A stretch of 64,000 nt of DNA from Pseudomonas lurida. GTDB taxonomy: Bacteria; Pseudomonadota; Gammaproteobacteria; Pseudomonadales; Pseudomonadaceae. The position numbers were made by a program, and so were the translations under genes. The stretch is from positions 2,587,501-2,651,500 of the forward strand of contig NZ_PDJB01000001.1 of NCBI RefSeq assembly GCF_002563895.1. The letters run 5' to 3'. Below, piece after piece: positions 1 to 10,512 of this stretch (the first letter of the stretch is position 1; the number at the start of each line of letters is the position of its first letter). The notes under the pieces were generated by a model. That model searched no databases. It worked only from the letters and a program-made list of their open reading frames with translations, and had not been told where the DNA came from.

Positions 1-173
1 AGCTGAAAGCCAAGCAAGCCGCTGACACCGCCGCCAAAGTCGCTGCGTATACCTCGCTGTGGACCTTTGTCGCGCTGTTGATCGGTGCGTTCTTCGCCAG
101 CTTCGCCGCCACCTTCGGCGGTCGCCGTCGCGATGCCGTGGTGTATGTCGAAACCGAACACTTCGTACGTTAA
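1..173 (+). CDS. C-terminal end of a small membrane protein (cut by window start)
   Basis: An open frame enters the window and stops at 171-173. The visible 56 residues hold a lysine/alanine-rich stretch, one strong hydrophobic segment (about LWTFVALLIGAFFASF) and a short basic tail with RRRDAVVY. This looks like the C-terminal transmembrane helix of a conserved Pseudomonas membrane protein. The family cannot be named because the N-terminus is missing. A 24-residue membrane peptide follows 18 bases later and is probably co-transcribed. The pair ends at the hairpin at 291-323. Confidence 0.6.
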   Translation, partial: LKAKQAADTAAKVAAYTSLWTFVALLIGAFFASFAATFGGRRRDAVVYVETEHFVR

Positions 174-191
174 TTATTCAAGGAGAACATC

Positions 192-266
192 ATGCGCTCA
201 TTACTGCTTTGGTTCCTCGGTGTGCCTATTCCGGTGATCATTCTGATTGCGATTTTCATGCATTGA
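192..266 (+). CDS. 24-residue hydrophobic peptide
   Basis: A short frame starts at ATG 192, six bases after an AAGGAGAA ribosome binding site (179-186), and encodes 24 residues that are almost entirely one membrane helix (MRSLLLWFLGVPIPVIILIA then IFMH). It lies 18 bases behind the preceding membrane-protein gene and before a terminator-like hairpin, which fits a two-gene transcript. The strong binding site and tight spacing are the main evidence that it is real. The function is unknown; single-helix peptides of this kind often modulate a membrane partner, but nothing here shows which. Confidence 0.55.
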   Translation: MRSLLLWFLGVPIPVIILIAIFMH

Positions 267-290
267 TTGCAGGTCTCACTCGGTAAAAAA

Positions 291-323
291 AATGTGGGAG
301 CGGCGCAACGCCGCTCCCACATT
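291..323. terminator. Bidirectional hairpin terminator
   Basis: A perfect 15-bp inverted repeat (AATGTGGGAGCGGCG, loop CAA, complement) is preceded by seven A and followed by T-rich sequence. It sits between the end of the leftward regulator gene and the end of the rightward membrane-peptide gene, so it can serve both. The arm carries TGTGGGAGC, shared with other intergenic repeats in this window. Confidence 0.75.
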
Positions 324-360
324 TGGTTTTAGAAGACATCATTTCCACACTGATCTTCCG

Positions 361-1269
361 TCAGTCATCAAACCCCACCTGCTCATGAATCTCATCCACC
401 TTCAACTCCAACCGATACGCCACGGCAATGAACAACGCCTGGCACAGGCACAACGTGGCGCTCAACGAACGGAAGGCAAACGACGACCCCTCGTTCACCA
501 ACAGCACCGCGTTCGCCCGTTTGGCCAGCGGCGACAGGTTGCTGTCGGTGATGATCAGCGTCTTGGCCTGGTGGTGCTGGGCAATGCGCAGGCAGTGCTG
601 GGTCTCTTTGCCGTAGGGCGTAAAGCTGATCGCAATCACCAGGTCATTGGCGCGCACGCTGCGCATCTGCTCGCGGTAGCTGCCGCCCAGGCCCGAGATC
701 AGGTGGATGCGCTTGTTGGTGTGCTGCAGGTTGTAGACCAGGTAATCGGCCACTGCAAAGGAGCGGCGCACGCCGACCACGTAGATATTGTCGGCATTGA
801 CCACCAGGTCCACGGCTTTCTCGAAGGCGGTGTCATCCAGCTCCAGCCCCAGGCGCTCGATGCCCGACAGCGTGGCATTCACGCATTCGCGCGCCAGGTC
901 GCCGCCACTGGCTTTCTGCGACTTGTTGGCGATCATGCTGCGGATGCGCTGCTGGTAGTTCTGTACCGGCGTGGTCTTGTGGGTGTAGGCCTCGCGAAAG
1001 AGCGCCTGCATTTCACTGAAGCCACTGAAACCGAAGCGCTGGGAGAAGCGCACGATGGCCGACGGGTGCACTTCGCACTCGCGGGCGATGTCGCTGATGC
1101 GGTCGACCATGATCCGGTCGCTCTGCTGGCTCATGTAGCTGGCGATGCGCTTGAGTTGGCGCGGCAGGCTCTCGTATTCGTCGGTGATCAGCTGCAACAG
1201 GCGCTCGGCATTGATCGGAGGGCTGGCGATAGAGTCTTCCAGGGTGGTCTCGGGATCGGTGCGGGACAT
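361..1269 (-). CDS. RpiR-family regulator of inositol catabolism (IolR-like)
   Basis: A 302-residue protein with an N-terminal RpiR-type helix-turn-helix domain (about residues 20-95, including DRISDIARECEVHPSAIVRF) and a C-terminal SIS sugar-phosphate binding domain (about 130-265, with YVVGVRRSFAVADYL). This is the usual length for the MurR/RpiR family. The start at ATG 1269 is chosen because AAGGA lies about seven bases upstream; the frame could extend 16 codons further but without a binding site. It is transcribed away from iolC, and palindromes matching the known IolR motif lie in the shared region. It is therefore inferred to repress the iol genes until an inositol-derived phosphate binds the SIS domain. 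Confidence 0.85.
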   Translation of the reverse strand: MSRTDPETTLEDSIASPPINAERLLQLITDEYESLPRQLKRIASYMSQQSDRIMVDRISDIARECEVHPSAIVRFSQRFGFSGFSEMQALFREAYTHKTTPVQNYQQRIRSMIANKSQKASGGDLARECVNATLSGIERLGLELDDTAFEKAVDLVVNADNIYVVGVRRSFAVADYLVYNLQHTNKRIHLISGLGGSYREQMRSVRANDLVIAISFTPYGKETQHCLRIAQHHQAKTLIITDSNLSPLAKRANAVLLVNEGSSFAFRSLSATLCLCQALFIAVAYRLELKVDEIHEQVGFDD

Positions 1270-1414
1270 GGGCAATCCTTCTGGCGTTTTTGTCTGTTGC
1301 GCTGATGGGTGGCGCAAGTCTACAGGGTAGGCGCAAAAAAATACCTCGGCATCACGGCCGGCGTGGCCTGCTGAAACGATGCACTGTGGTTGCGACGCCC
1401 TTGCACGAGCTTAA

Positions 1415-1430
1415 TGGAAAAAATATTCCA
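1415..1430. promoter_or_regulatory. Putative IolR operator before iolC
   Basis: TGGAAAAAATATTCCA is a GGAA-N6-TTCC palindrome, the motif described for IolR of Sinorhizobium meliloti. It lies in the divergent region between the RpiR-type regulator and iolC. The same GGAA-N6-TTCC arrangement recurs at 10406-10421 before the importer genes. Confidence 0.65.
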
Positions 1431-1444
1431 ATGAAAAAATATCT

Positions 1445-1483
1445 GGAATAAATATTGATTGGTGTCGCCGGACGTTCTAGTCT
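1445..1483 (+). promoter_or_regulatory. Putative iolC promoter overlapped by a degenerate IolR site
   Basis: GGAA-TAAATA-TTGA (1445-1458) is a half-conserved copy of the palindrome 29 bases upstream. It overlaps a possible sigma-70 promoter: TTGATT at 1455-1460, a 17-base spacer, and TAGTCT at 1478-1483. A repressor bound here would cover the -35 element. The -10 match is only moderate. Confidence 0.4.
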
Positions 1484-1553
1484 GCTCCCACCAAGAGCGT
1501 TTGCCGTCGCCACGGCGGCACGACGCAGGCTGATAAAAATAACAGGAGCCAGC

Positions 1554-3491
1554 ATGGGCCAGACTCGTTTTGCCAGTGGGCGTCAATTGGATCTGATTTG
1601 CCTCGGGCGCCTGGGCGTCGACCTCTATGCACAGCAGGTGGGTGCACGGCTTGAGGACGTGTCCAGCTTTGCCAAGTACCTGGGCGGGTCCTCCGCCAAC
1701 ATCGCCTTTGGCACCGCGAGGCTTGGGCTCAAGTCGGCGATGCTGAGCCGGGTGGGCGACGACCACATGGGGCGTTTCCTGGTGGAGTCCCTGGCCCGTG
1801 AAGGCTGCGATACCAGCGGCATCAAGGTCGACCCGGAACGCCTCACCGCCCTGGTGTTGCTAGGTCTCAAGGACCGCGAGACCTTCCCCCTGGTGTTCTA
1901 CCGCGAAAACTGCGCCGACATGGCCCTGCGTGCTGAAGACATCAATGAAGCCTTCATCGCTTCCAGCAAAGCCCTGCTGATCACCGGCACGCATTTCTCC
2001 ACCGACGGTGTGTACAAGGCCAGCATCCAGGCGCTGGATTACGCCGCCAAGCACAACGTCAAGCGCGTACTGGATATTGATTACCGCCCAGTGCTGTGGG
2101 GCCTGGCAGGCAAGGCCGATGGCGAAACCCGTTTTGTCGCCGACCAGAATGTCAGCCAGCATGTACAGAAAATCCTGCCGCGCTTCGACCTGATCGTCGG
2201 AACCGAAGAAGAATTCCTGATCGCGGGGGGCAGTGAAGATCTGCTCACCGCCTTGCGCAAGGTGCGCGAACTGACCTCGGCGACCCTGGTTGTCAAGCTC
2301 GGCCCCCAAGGTTGCACCGTGATCCACGGCGCCATCCCCGCACGCCTGGAAGACGGCGCCATCTACCCCGGTGTGCGCGTTGAAGTGCTCAATGTGCTGG
2401 GTGCCGGCGACGCGTTCATGTCGGGGTTCCTCAGCGGCTGGATCAACGACGCCAGTGACGAACGCTGCAGCCAGTTGGCCAATGCCTGTGGCGGCCTGGT
2501 TGTTTCTCGCCACGCGTGTGCGCCGGCCATGCCGACGCCCGCGGAGCTCGACTACCTGTTCAACAGCCCGGTGCCGATCACTCGGCCGGACCAGGACGCG
2601 ACCCTGCAACGCCTGCACCGCGTGACGGTGCCGCGCAAGGCCTGGAAGCAGCTGTTCGTGTTTGCTTTCGATCACCGCTGGCAACTGGTGGACCTGGCGC
2701 AGAAGGGCGGCCAGGACCCGGCGCGCATCAGCGATGCCAAGCAACTGTTCATAAAAGCCATCGAACGCGTCGAGAAAAAACTCGCCGAGCAGGGCGTGGA
2801 AGCCGACGTCGGCCTGCTGGCCGACCAACGTTTCGGCCAGGACGCGCTAAACGCCGCCAGCGGGCGCGGCTGGTGGATCGCGCGCCCGGTTGAAGTGCAG
2901 AACTCGCGGCCCCTGGCGTTCGAACATGGCCGCTCGGTGGGCAGCAACCTGATTGCCTGGCCCCAGGAACAGATCATCAAGTGCCTGGTGCAATTCCATC
3001 CCGACGACGAACCGTTGTTGCGCCTGGAGCAGGAAGCGCAACTCAAGGCGGTGTACGAGGCGTCGATGGTCAGCGGCCATGAACTGTTGCTGGAAGTCAT
3101 CCCGCCCAAGGATCACCCATCCACTTACCCCGACGTGCTCTATCGCAGTCTCAAGCGCCTCTACAACCTGGGCATCTACCCGGCGTGGTGGAAGATCGAG
3201 GCGCAATCGGCCGACGACTGGAAGAAGCTCGACGAACTGATCCAGGAGCGCGACCCGTACTGCCGAGGCGTGGTGTTGCTGGGCCTGAATGCCTCGGCCG
3301 AATGCCTTGCCGATGGTTTCCAGCAAGCCCGCCTGAGCACGACCTGCCGAGGCTTTGCCGTAGGCCGTACGATCTTCCAGGAGCCAAGTCGCGCGTGGAT
3401 GGCCGGTGAGATTGATGACGAGACCCTGACCCAGCAGGTGCAGGCTACGTTCGAACAGCTCATCAGCGCTTGGCGCCACGCCAGAGACTGA
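1554..3491 (+). CDS. iolC: 5-dehydro-2-deoxygluconokinase with DUF2090 domain
   Basis: A 645-residue two-domain protein. The first half (about 1-325) is a PfkB/ribokinase-type kinase: the substrate motif LGGSSANIA is at residues 43-51 and the anion-hole motif GAGDAF at 283-288, with Asp286 as the presumed catalytic base. The second half (about 335-645) matches DUF2090, an aldolase-like TIM-barrel domain often fused to IolC in proteobacteria. The kinase phosphorylates 2-deoxy-5-keto-gluconate; the DUF2090 half may provide the next, IolJ-like aldol cleavage, since no separate iolJ gene is present. ATG 1554 follows AACAGGAG. It is the first gene of the iol run and faces the regulator. Confidence 0.93.
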   Translation: MGQTRFASGRQLDLICLGRLGVDLYAQQVGARLEDVSSFAKYLGGSSANIAFGTARLGLKSAMLSRVGDDHMGRFLVESLAREGCDTSGIKVDPERLTALVLLGLKDRETFPLVFYRENCADMALRAEDINEAFIASSKALLITGTHFSTDGVYKASIQALDYAAKHNVKRVLDIDYRPVLWGLAGKADGETRFVADQNVSQHVQKILPRFDLIVGTEEEFLIAGGSEDLLTALRKVRELTSATLVVKLGPQGCTVIHGAIPARLEDGAIYPGVRVEVLNVLGAGDAFMSGFLSGWINDASDERCSQLANACGGLVVSRHACAPAMPTPAELDYLFNSPVPITRPDQDATLQRLHRVTVPRKAWKQLFVFAFDHRWQLVDLAQKGGQDPARISDAKQLFIKAIERVEKKLAEQGVEADVGLLADQRFGQDALNAASGRGWWIARPVEVQNSRPLAFEHGRSVGSNLIAWPQEQIIKCLVQFHPDDEPLLRLEQEAQLKAVYEASMVSGHELLLEVIPPKDHPSTYPDVLYRSLKRLYNLGIYPAWWKIEAQSADDWKKLDELIQERDPYCRGVVLLGLNASAECLADGFQQARLSTTCRGFAVGRTIFQEPSRAWMAGEIDDETLTQQVQATFEQLISAWRHARD

Positions 3492-3520
3492 ACACAGGCC
3501 CCAATTTTAAATGCGACCCA

Positions 3521-3609
3521 ATGTGGGAGCTGGCGTGCCTGCGATGCAGGCGACTCGGTCCATCAGAGACACCGAGTGGGTGCCATCGCAGGCAAGCCAG
3601 CGCCCACAT
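3521..3609. repeat. Long intergenic inverted repeat (TGTGGGAGC class)
   Basis: An 89-base imperfect palindrome between iolC and iolE. The outer arms are ATGTGGGAGCTGGCGTGCCTG and its near complement, and the middle contains CACTCGGT-like and ACCGAGTG inner arms. Related elements lie at 9233-9319, 45788-45895 and elsewhere. It could form a strong RNA hairpin that separates iolC from iolE expression. There is no T tract, so termination is uncertain. Confidence 0.7.
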
Positions 3610-3652
3610 AAAGCAGATCTCAGTGATACCTGAAAATAATAAAGGTGCAGCC

Positions 3653-4546
3653 ATGCCCGCAATCCGAATTGGCATCAACCCGATTTCCTGGAGCAACGAC
3701 GACTTGCCGGCCCTGGGTGGTGAAACGCCCCTGAGCACCGCCCTGAGCGAAGGCAAGGAGATCGGCTACGAAGGCTTCGAACTCAACGGTAAATTCCCCA
3801 AGGATGCCAAGGGCGTCGGCGATGTGTTGCGCCCCTACGACCTGGCGCTGGTCTCTGGTTGGTACTCCAGCCGGCTGGCAGGCCGCTCGGTGGCTGAGGA
3901 AATCGAAGCCATCGGCGCGCATGTCGAGTTGCTGAAACAGAACGGCGCCACGGTGCTGGTGTACGGCGAGGTGGCCGATTCGATCCAGGGGGCGCGCGTC
4001 CGCCTGATCGAGCGCCCGCGCTTCCACAGCGAGCACGCCTGGCAGGACTATGCCGACAAACTCACCGAACTGGCGCGGTTCACCCTGTCCCAAGGCGTGC
4101 GCCTGGCGTATCACCACCACATGGGGGCCTACGTCGAGTCCCCGGAAGACATCGACCAATTGATGCAACGCACGGGCCCGGAAGTCGGCCTGCTGTTCGA
4201 TTCCGGCCACTGCTACATGGGCGGCGGGGAACCCCTCGACGTGCTGCGCAAACATATCGGGCGTATCTGCCACGTGCATTTCAAGGACGTGCGCAAGCCG
4301 GTGGTACAACTGGCACGCAACCAGATGTGGAGTTTCCCTGACTGCATCGTCAACGGTACCTTCACGGTGCCCGGCGATGGCGACATCGACTTCGCCGAAC
4401 TGCTCGATGTGCTGCTGGCCGCCCAGTACGAAGGCTGGCTGGTGGTGGAAGCCGAGCAGGACCCGGCCGTTGCCCCAAGCTATATCTATGCGAAAAAAGG
4501 CTACGACACCTTGCGTGCGCTTCTGAATGAGAGGGCCGGACAATGA
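3653..4546 (+). CDS. iolE: Inosose dehydratase
   Basis: A 297-residue protein of the sugar-phosphate isomerase/epimerase TIM-barrel family, matching IolE in length and in its opening (IGINPISWSNDDLP). IolE removes water from scyllo-inosose (2-keto-myo-inositol) to give the trione substrate of IolD. Metal-site motifs are visible: FDSGHCYMGGG near residue 185, HVHFKDV near 207 and VVEAEQDP near 268. ATG 3653 follows AAAGGTG. The stop codon overlaps the iolB start as ATGA, so the two are translationally coupled. Confidence 0.93.
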   Translation: MPAIRIGINPISWSNDDLPALGGETPLSTALSEGKEIGYEGFELNGKFPKDAKGVGDVLRPYDLALVSGWYSSRLAGRSVAEEIEAIGAHVELLKQNGATVLVYGEVADSIQGARVRLIERPRFHSEHAWQDYADKLTELARFTLSQGVRLAYHHHMGAYVESPEDIDQLMQRTGPEVGLLFDSGHCYMGGGEPLDVLRKHIGRICHVHFKDVRKPVVQLARNQMWSFPDCIVNGTFTVPGDGDIDFAELLDVLLAAQYEGWLVVEAEQDPAVAPSYIYAKKGYDTLRALLNERAGQ

Positions 4547-5331
4547 GCTTGTTGGTCAAGAGCAGCAAACGCGGAAAAACCATGGTCGCCCTGGAAGAAG
4601 GCCGTCTTGAGTACGTGGGCTTTGCCGCCTACCGCCTGAGCCTTGGCGAAACCCTGCCGGTCAGCGCCGGTGACCAGGAGCTGTGCCTGGTGTTGCTCAG
4701 CGGTCGGGTGAACATCGAGGGTGAAGGCTTCAACTGGCAGAACCTGGGGGATCGCCAATCGGTGTTTGAAGAGAAATCTCCCTTCGCCGCCTATCTGCCA
4801 CCTGACACCGATGCGCAGGTGACTGCCTTGAGCGATGTGCAGATCGCCGTGTGCGCCGCGCCCGGCGGCGAGGGCTACGAGCCACGGCTGATCCGTCCGG
4901 AAAACTGCAAGCGCAGCGTGCGTGGCAAAGGGGCCAACACCCGCTACGTGTGCGACATCCTGCCTGACAGCGAGCCGGCCCATTCGCTGCTGGTGGTGGA
5001 GGTGCGCACGCCGTCCGGGCATTCGTCGAGCTACCCGCCGCACAAGCACGACACCGATGACCTGCCGCACCAGAGCTTCCTTGAAGAGACCTATTACCAC
5101 CAGATCAATCCGCCCCAGGGCTTCGTGTTCCAGCGGGTGTACACCGACGACCGCAGTATCGACCAGGCCATGGCCGTGGAAAACAGCGACCTGGTGGTGG
5201 TGCCCAAGGGGTATCACCCCGTCAGCGTGCCGTATGGCTACGAGTCCTACTATCTCAACGTCATGGCCGGCCCCAAGCGTGCCTGGCATTTCCACAACGA
5301 CCCGCAGCACAGCTGGCTGCTGGACCTCTGA
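4543..5331 (+). CDS. iolB: 5-deoxy-glucuronate isomerase
   Basis: A 262-residue cupin-fold protein with the IolB hallmarks: the PPHKHD metal-binding stretch near residue 167, the EETYYH motif near 183, and GYHPV near 226. It isomerises 5-deoxy-glucuronate to 2-deoxy-5-keto-gluconate, the substrate of the IolC kinase. The length fits the family. It starts inside the iolE stop (ATGA), which indicates tight coupling. A 29-base gap leads to the next gene. Confidence 0.93.
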   Translation: MSLLVKSSKRGKTMVALEEGRLEYVGFAAYRLSLGETLPVSAGDQELCLVLLSGRVNIEGEGFNWQNLGDRQSVFEEKSPFAAYLPPDTDAQVTALSDVQIAVCAAPGGEGYEPRLIRPENCKRSVRGKGANTRYVCDILPDSEPAHSLLVVEVRTPSGHSSSYPPHKHDTDDLPHQSFLEETYYHQINPPQGFVFQRVYTDDRSIDQAMAVENSDLVVVPKGYHPVSVPYGYESYYLNVMAGPKRAWHFHNDPQHSWLLDL

Positions 5332-5360
5332 TCAGCGGTTCTGGACGGAGAACAATAACA

Positions 5361-6182
5361 ATGAAGTCGCCTCTACGTTTCGCCCTCAACCGCATGGTCG
5401 CACCCCATTTGTCCCTGCCGGATTTCATCCACTTGGCCGTGACGCTCAAGTGCGATGCCATCGAGATCCGCAACGACCTGGCGGACAGACAAATAGAATT
5501 TGGCACCCCGGCCAGCCGCGTACGCGAACTGTGCGCGGTGCAGGGCATCACCGTGTTGTCGATCAACGCGCTGTACCCCTTTGATGTGTGGAGCGACGAA
5601 CGCCGTGCCCAGGCGATCCAGCTGGCAACCTACGCCCGCGAGTGCGGCGCCCAGGGCCTGGTGATGTGCCCGCTCAATGAGCCGGGCGACACGCGCAACG
5701 AAGCCCAACGCGCCGCCGGTCTGCGCACGGCCTTGAGCGAGTTGGCGCCGATCCTGCGCGACTACGGGATTCTCGGTTTCATCGAACCCCTGGGCTTTGA
5801 AGCATGTGCCCTGCGGCGCAAGCGCGTGGCGGTGGATGCGATCAAGTCCATCGGCGGCCTGGATGTGTTCCGCCTGGTGCACGACACCTTTCATCATCAC
5901 CTGGCCAGCGAGCATGAGTTTTTCCCGGAACTGACCGGCCTGGTGCACATCTCCGGCGTGGAAGATGCCGAGGCGCCGCTGCATTCGATTCGCGACGGCC
6001 ACCGCGTGCTGGTGGGCGAGGGCGATATCCTCGGCAACGCGGCGCAGATCGACACGCTGCTCAGCACCGGTTACGGCGGCTACCTGTCGTTCGAGCCGTT
6101 TGCCGAGAGCGTGCATGGCCTGGCTGACATCCAGCAAGCGTTGGGCGCGAGCATTGCCCACCTGCAGAAATCCCGGACCTGA
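5361..6182 (+). CDS. iolI: TIM-barrel sugar isomerase, IolI-like
   Basis: A 273-residue sugar-phosphate isomerase/epimerase family protein (AP endonuclease family 2 fold). Visible metal/active-site elements are IEPLGF near residue 134, HDTFHHH near 174 and SFEPFAE near 242. Within an iol operon this family is usually IolI, which interconverts 2-keto-myo-inositol and 1-keto-D-chiro-inositol, so D-chiro-inositol can also enter the pathway. ATG 5361 follows GGAGAAC. It could alternatively be an IolH-type protein; sequence alone does not settle it. Confidence 0.75.
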   Translation: MKSPLRFALNRMVAPHLSLPDFIHLAVTLKCDAIEIRNDLADRQIEFGTPASRVRELCAVQGITVLSINALYPFDVWSDERRAQAIQLATYARECGAQGLVMCPLNEPGDTRNEAQRAAGLRTALSELAPILRDYGILGFIEPLGFEACALRRKRVAVDAIKSIGGLDVFRLVHDTFHHHLASEHEFFPELTGLVHISGVEDAEAPLHSIRDGHRVLVGEGDILGNAAQIDTLLSTGYGGYLSFEPFAESVHGLADIQQALGASIAHLQKSRT

Positions 6183-6243
6183 CACCGGACAAACTGTGGG
6201 ATCACTGTTGATCGACAGATGTGCATTCATTCAAGGTGCGAAC

Positions 6244-8175
6244 ATGAGTACAACAAGATTGACCATGGCCCAGGCCCTGGTGAAGTTCCTGGATAACCAA
6301 TACATCGAAGTCGATGGCGTGCAGAGCAAGTTCGTCGCCGGGGTGTTCACGATTTTCGGCCACGGCAATGTGCTGGGCCTGGGCCAGGCCCTGGAGCAGG
6401 ACAGCGGTGACCTGGTGGTGCACCAGGGGCGTAACGAGCAGGGCATGGCCCACGCGGCCATCGGTTTCGCCAAGCAGCACCTGCGCCGCAAGATCTACGC
6501 GTGCACCGCCTCCGTAGGCCCAGGCGCCGCCAACATGCTGACTGCTGCGGCGACCGCCACGGCCAACCGCATCCCGTTGCTGCTGTTGCCTGGCGATGTG
6601 TATGCCAGCCGGCAGCCCGACCCGGTGTTGCAACAGATCGAACAGTTCCACGACCTGAGCATCAGCACCAACGATGCCTTCCGCTCCGTGAGCAAATACT
6701 GGGACCGCATCAACCGCCCCGAGCAGTTGATGACCGCCGCGATCCACGCCATGCGCGTGCTCACCGACCCGGCCGAAACCGGCGCCGTGACCCTGGCGTT
6801 GCCCCAGGATGTGCAGGCCGAGGCCTGGGACTATCCGGATTACTTCCTGCACAAACGCGTGCACCGCATCGAGCGTCGCCCAGCAACCACTGCAATGATC
6901 GGCGATGCCTTGGCGGCTTTTCGGGGCAAGCGCAAGCCGCTGATCATCTGCGGTGGCGGCGTGAAGTACGCCGGCGCCAATGCCGCACTGCAAGCTTTTG
7001 CCGAGCGTTTCGAGATTCCCTTCGCCGAGACCCAGGCGGGCAAGAGCGCCGTGGTCTCCAGCCATCCGCTGAACGTCGGCGGGATCGGTGAAACCGGTTG
7101 CCTGGCGGCGAACTTGCTGGCACCCGAGGCCGACCTGATCATTGGTGTCGGCACGCGCTACACCGACTTCACCACCTCGTCCAAGTCGCTGTTCAAACAT
7201 GCCGAGGTGACGTTTCTCAACCTCAACATCAGCCCGTGCGACGCCCTGAAACTCGACGGCGTGCAGGTGCTGGCCGACGCGCAGGTGGCCTTGGAAGCGC
7301 TCGCCGATGCCTTGGGGGATTACCGTTCCGGCTGGGGCGGGCAGATCGTTGAGGCCAAGGCGCAGCTGGAGGCCGAAGTGGACCGCGTGCATAACGTGGA
7401 ATATGCCGCAGACGGGTTTGTCCCCGAGGTCGATGATCACCTGGACCGTGCGGTGCTGCGTGAATTCATCGAGTTGACCGGTTCGTGCCTGACCCAGAGC
7501 CGCGTGCTGGGCGTGCTGAACCAGGCGCTCGCCGACGACGCCATCATCGTCGCCGCTGCCGGCAGCCTGCCGGGCGACCTGCAACGTGCCTGGCGCAGCA
7601 AGGGCGTGAATACCTATCACGTCGAGTATGGCTATTCATGCATGGGCTACGAGATCAATGCCGCATTGGGCGTGAAACTCGCTGAACCGACCAAGGAGGT
7701 CTACGCACTGGTCGGCGACGGCTCCTACATGATGCTGCACTCGGAGCTGGCCACCTCGATCCAGGAGCGGCGCAAGATCAACGTGGTGCTGCTCGACAAC
7801 ATGGCCTTCGGTTGCATCAACAACCTGCAGATCGGCAACGGCATGGACAGCTTCGGCACCGAATTCCGCTACCGCAACCCTGAGAGCGGCAAGCTCGACG
7901 GCGGCCTGGTGCCGGTGGATTTCGCCATGAGCGCCGCGGCCTATGGCTGCAAGACCTACAAGGTCAGCACCGTGGAACAACTTGAAGCAGCGCTGGCGGA
8001 TGCGCGGACTCAAACGGTGTCGACGCTGATCGATATCAAGGTGCTGCCCAAGACCATGATCCATGGCTACCTGTCGTGGTGGCGTGTAGGCGTGGCGCAG
8101 GTATCCACCAGCGAGCGCACGAATGCCGCTGCGAAAAAACTCAATGAACACCTGGCGAAGGCCCGGCAGTACTAA
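6244..8175 (+). CDS. iolD: 3D-(3,5/4)-trihydroxycyclohexane-1,2-dione hydrolase
   Basis: A 643-residue thiamine-diphosphate enzyme of the acetolactate-synthase type, the normal size for IolD. The N-terminal domain carries the ThDP-activating glutamate in [15 protein letters not shown] (about residues 62-76). The C-terminal domain carries the GDGSYMM...NN cofactor/Mg motif (near residues 492-525). It opens the cyclic trione to 5-deoxy-glucuronate, the substrate of IolB. ATG 6244 follows AAGGTG; the longer frame upstream is just overlap with iolI. iolG follows after 18 bases. Confidence 0.93.
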   Translation: MSTTRLTMAQALVKFLDNQYIEVDGVQSKFVAGVFTIFGHGNVLGLGQALEQDSGDLVVHQGRNEQGMAHAAIGFAKQHLRRKIYACTASVGPGAANMLTAAATATANRIPLLLLPGDVYASRQPDPVLQQIEQFHDLSISTNDAFRSVSKYWDRINRPEQLMTAAIHAMRVLTDPAETGAVTLALPQDVQAEAWDYPDYFLHKRVHRIERRPATTAMIGDALAAFRGKRKPLIICGGGVKYAGANAALQAFAERFEIPFAETQAGKSAVVSSHPLNVGGIGETGCLAANLLAPEADLIIGVGTRYTDFTTSSKSLFKHAEVTFLNLNISPCDALKLDGVQVLADAQVALEALADALGDYRSGWGGQIVEAKAQLEAEVDRVHNVEYAADGFVPEVDDHLDRAVLREFIELTGSCLTQSRVLGVLNQALADDAIIVAAAGSLPGDLQRAWRSKGVNTYHVEYGYSCMGYEINAALGVKLAEPTKEVYALVGDGSYMMLHSELATSIQERRKINVVLLDNMAFGCINNLQIGNGMDSFGTEFRYRNPESGKLDGGLVPVDFAMSAAAYGCKTYKVSTVEQLEAALADARTQTVSTLIDIKVLPKTMIHGYLSWWRVGVAQVSTSERTNAAAKKLNEHLAKARQY

Positions 8176-8178
8176 TAA

Positions 8179-9204
<1,026 letters not shown>

Positions 9205-9232
9205 ACCATTGAAGAAACTCGCTCAAAAAAAT

Positions 9233-9319
9233 GTGGGAGCTGGCTTGCCTGCGATAGCGGTCTTTCAGTTGGAAATGTAGCGCCTGATACACCGCCATCG
9301 CAGGCAAGCCAGCTCTCAC
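9233..9319. repeat. Long intergenic inverted repeat (TGTGGGAGC class)
   Basis: An imperfect palindrome of 87 bases. The left arm is GTGGGAGCTGGCTTGCCTGC then GATA, and the right arm reads CCATCGCAGGCAAGCCAGCT then CTCAC. Part of the centre does not pair. It is closely similar to the element at 3521-3609, down to the GCTGGC-TTGCCTGCGAT core. Confidence 0.75.
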
Positions 9320-9356
9320 GGTTGATCCGGTTTCCAATTCAAGAAGGTATTTACTC

Positions 9357-10385
9357 ATGCGAATCGGATTGGTTGGCTACGGCCACGGCGGGCGCTTCTT
9401 TCATGCGCCGCTGATTGCCACCCTGCCAGGCGCCACTTTTGTCGGCGTGGTCACCCGCTCACCGGAACGCCGCCAGCAACTGGCGACTGACCACCCCGGC
9501 CTCAAGGCCTTCGACTCCATCGGCCAGATCGTCGAAGCCGGCGTCGACGCCCTGGTCATCTCCACCACCCTCAAGGGCCGTCCGGCGTTGGTGCTGGAAG
9601 CCATCGAACATGGCGTCACGGTGGTCAGCGACAAACCCTTTGCCGCCAACGCCGAGCAGGCTCAAGCGCTGATCACTGCGGCCGAACGCCAGGGCTCATT
9701 GCTCAGCGTCTACCAGAACCGGCGCTGGGACTCGGACTACCTGACCCTGCGCAAGCTCATCGATGCCGGCGCCCTCGGCACCATTACCCGTTTCGAATCC
9801 CGCGTGGAACGCTACAGCCCGACAGCCCTGGGCAACACCAGCGGTGGGGGTTGGCTACGTGACCTGGGCAGCCACCTGGTCGATCAGGCCCTGCAGTTGT
9901 TCGGCCCGGTGGATCGCGTGTTCGCCCAACTGCAATACAGCGTCGAGCACCCCACGGTTGACCACGGTTTCTTTGTCTCTCTGACCCATGCCAACGGTGT
10001 CATTTCTCACCTGTGGGGCAATGCCTTGCAAAACAGCCAGGCACCGCGGTTCCGAGTCAGTGGTACCTCGGGCTGCTACACCGTCGAAGGCCTGGACGGC
10101 CAGGAAGAAGCCCTGATCGCTGGCAAGTCGCCAAAGACAGAAGGTGAGCATTGGGGGGCCGAGGAACACCGGCGTTGGGGCTGGTTCGAACAGGGCCCTG
10201 AACGCGAGCGGGTGCCTTCCGAGAAGGGCTGCTGGACGCAGTTCTATCGGCAATTGCAAATGGCTGTGCAAGGGCAGGGACCGTTGCCGGTGGATGCCTA
10301 TGACGCGCTGGAAACCACCCGTATATTGGACGCCGCACGCCTGAGCGCCGAGCGCCAGCAGGTGCTTTCAACAAAAATAGAATAA
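9357..10385 (+). CDS. Second Gfo/Idh/MocA dehydrogenase, likely scyllo-inositol or related
   Basis: A 342-residue oxidoreductase with the N-terminal nucleotide motif GLVGYGHGGRFFH (residues 3-15), a DKPFA motif near residue 93 and a NRRWDSD stretch near 121. This subgroup resembles YvaA/IolW- and YdgJ-type scyllo-inositol dehydrogenases more than IolG. It is the last enzyme gene before the importer and is only about 34% the kind of sequence seen in the adjacent iolG by eye, so it is not a recent duplicate. It probably feeds another inositol isomer into the pathway. The substrate is inferred from context only. Confidence 0.75.
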   Translation: MRIGLVGYGHGGRFFHAPLIATLPGATFVGVVTRSPERRQQLATDHPGLKAFDSIGQIVEAGVDALVISTTLKGRPALVLEAIEHGVTVVSDKPFAANAEQAQALITAAERQGSLLSVYQNRRWDSDYLTLRKLIDAGALGTITRFESRVERYSPTALGNTSGGGWLRDLGSHLVDQALQLFGPVDRVFAQLQYSVEHPTVDHGFFVSLTHANGVISHLWGNALQNSQAPRFRVSGTSGCYTVEGLDGQEEALIAGKSPKTEGEHWGAEEHRRWGWFEQGPERERVPSEKGCWTQFYRQLQMAVQGQGPLPVDAYDALETTRILDAARLSAERQQVLSTKIE

Positions 10386-10405
10386 AATTCTAAAACAGGT
10401 TGATA

Positions 10406-10421
10406 TGGAAATTATTTTCCA
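10406..10421. promoter_or_regulatory. Putative IolR operator before the importer operon
   Basis: TGGAAATTATTTTCCA is a second exact GGAA-N6-TTCC palindrome, matching the one before iolC. It lies about 330 bases upstream of the periplasmic binding-protein gene and 21 bases after the stop of the preceding dehydrogenase gene. It suggests that the importer has its own IolR-controlled promoter. Confidence 0.6.
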
Positions 10422-10512
10422 ATAAAGTCTTTTCCAGGTTGCATAAAGTACGTTCGGACTCGATTCGCGCGACTCAACAAAAACAAGATCAAAAACAACC
10501 AGGTACCGTCAG

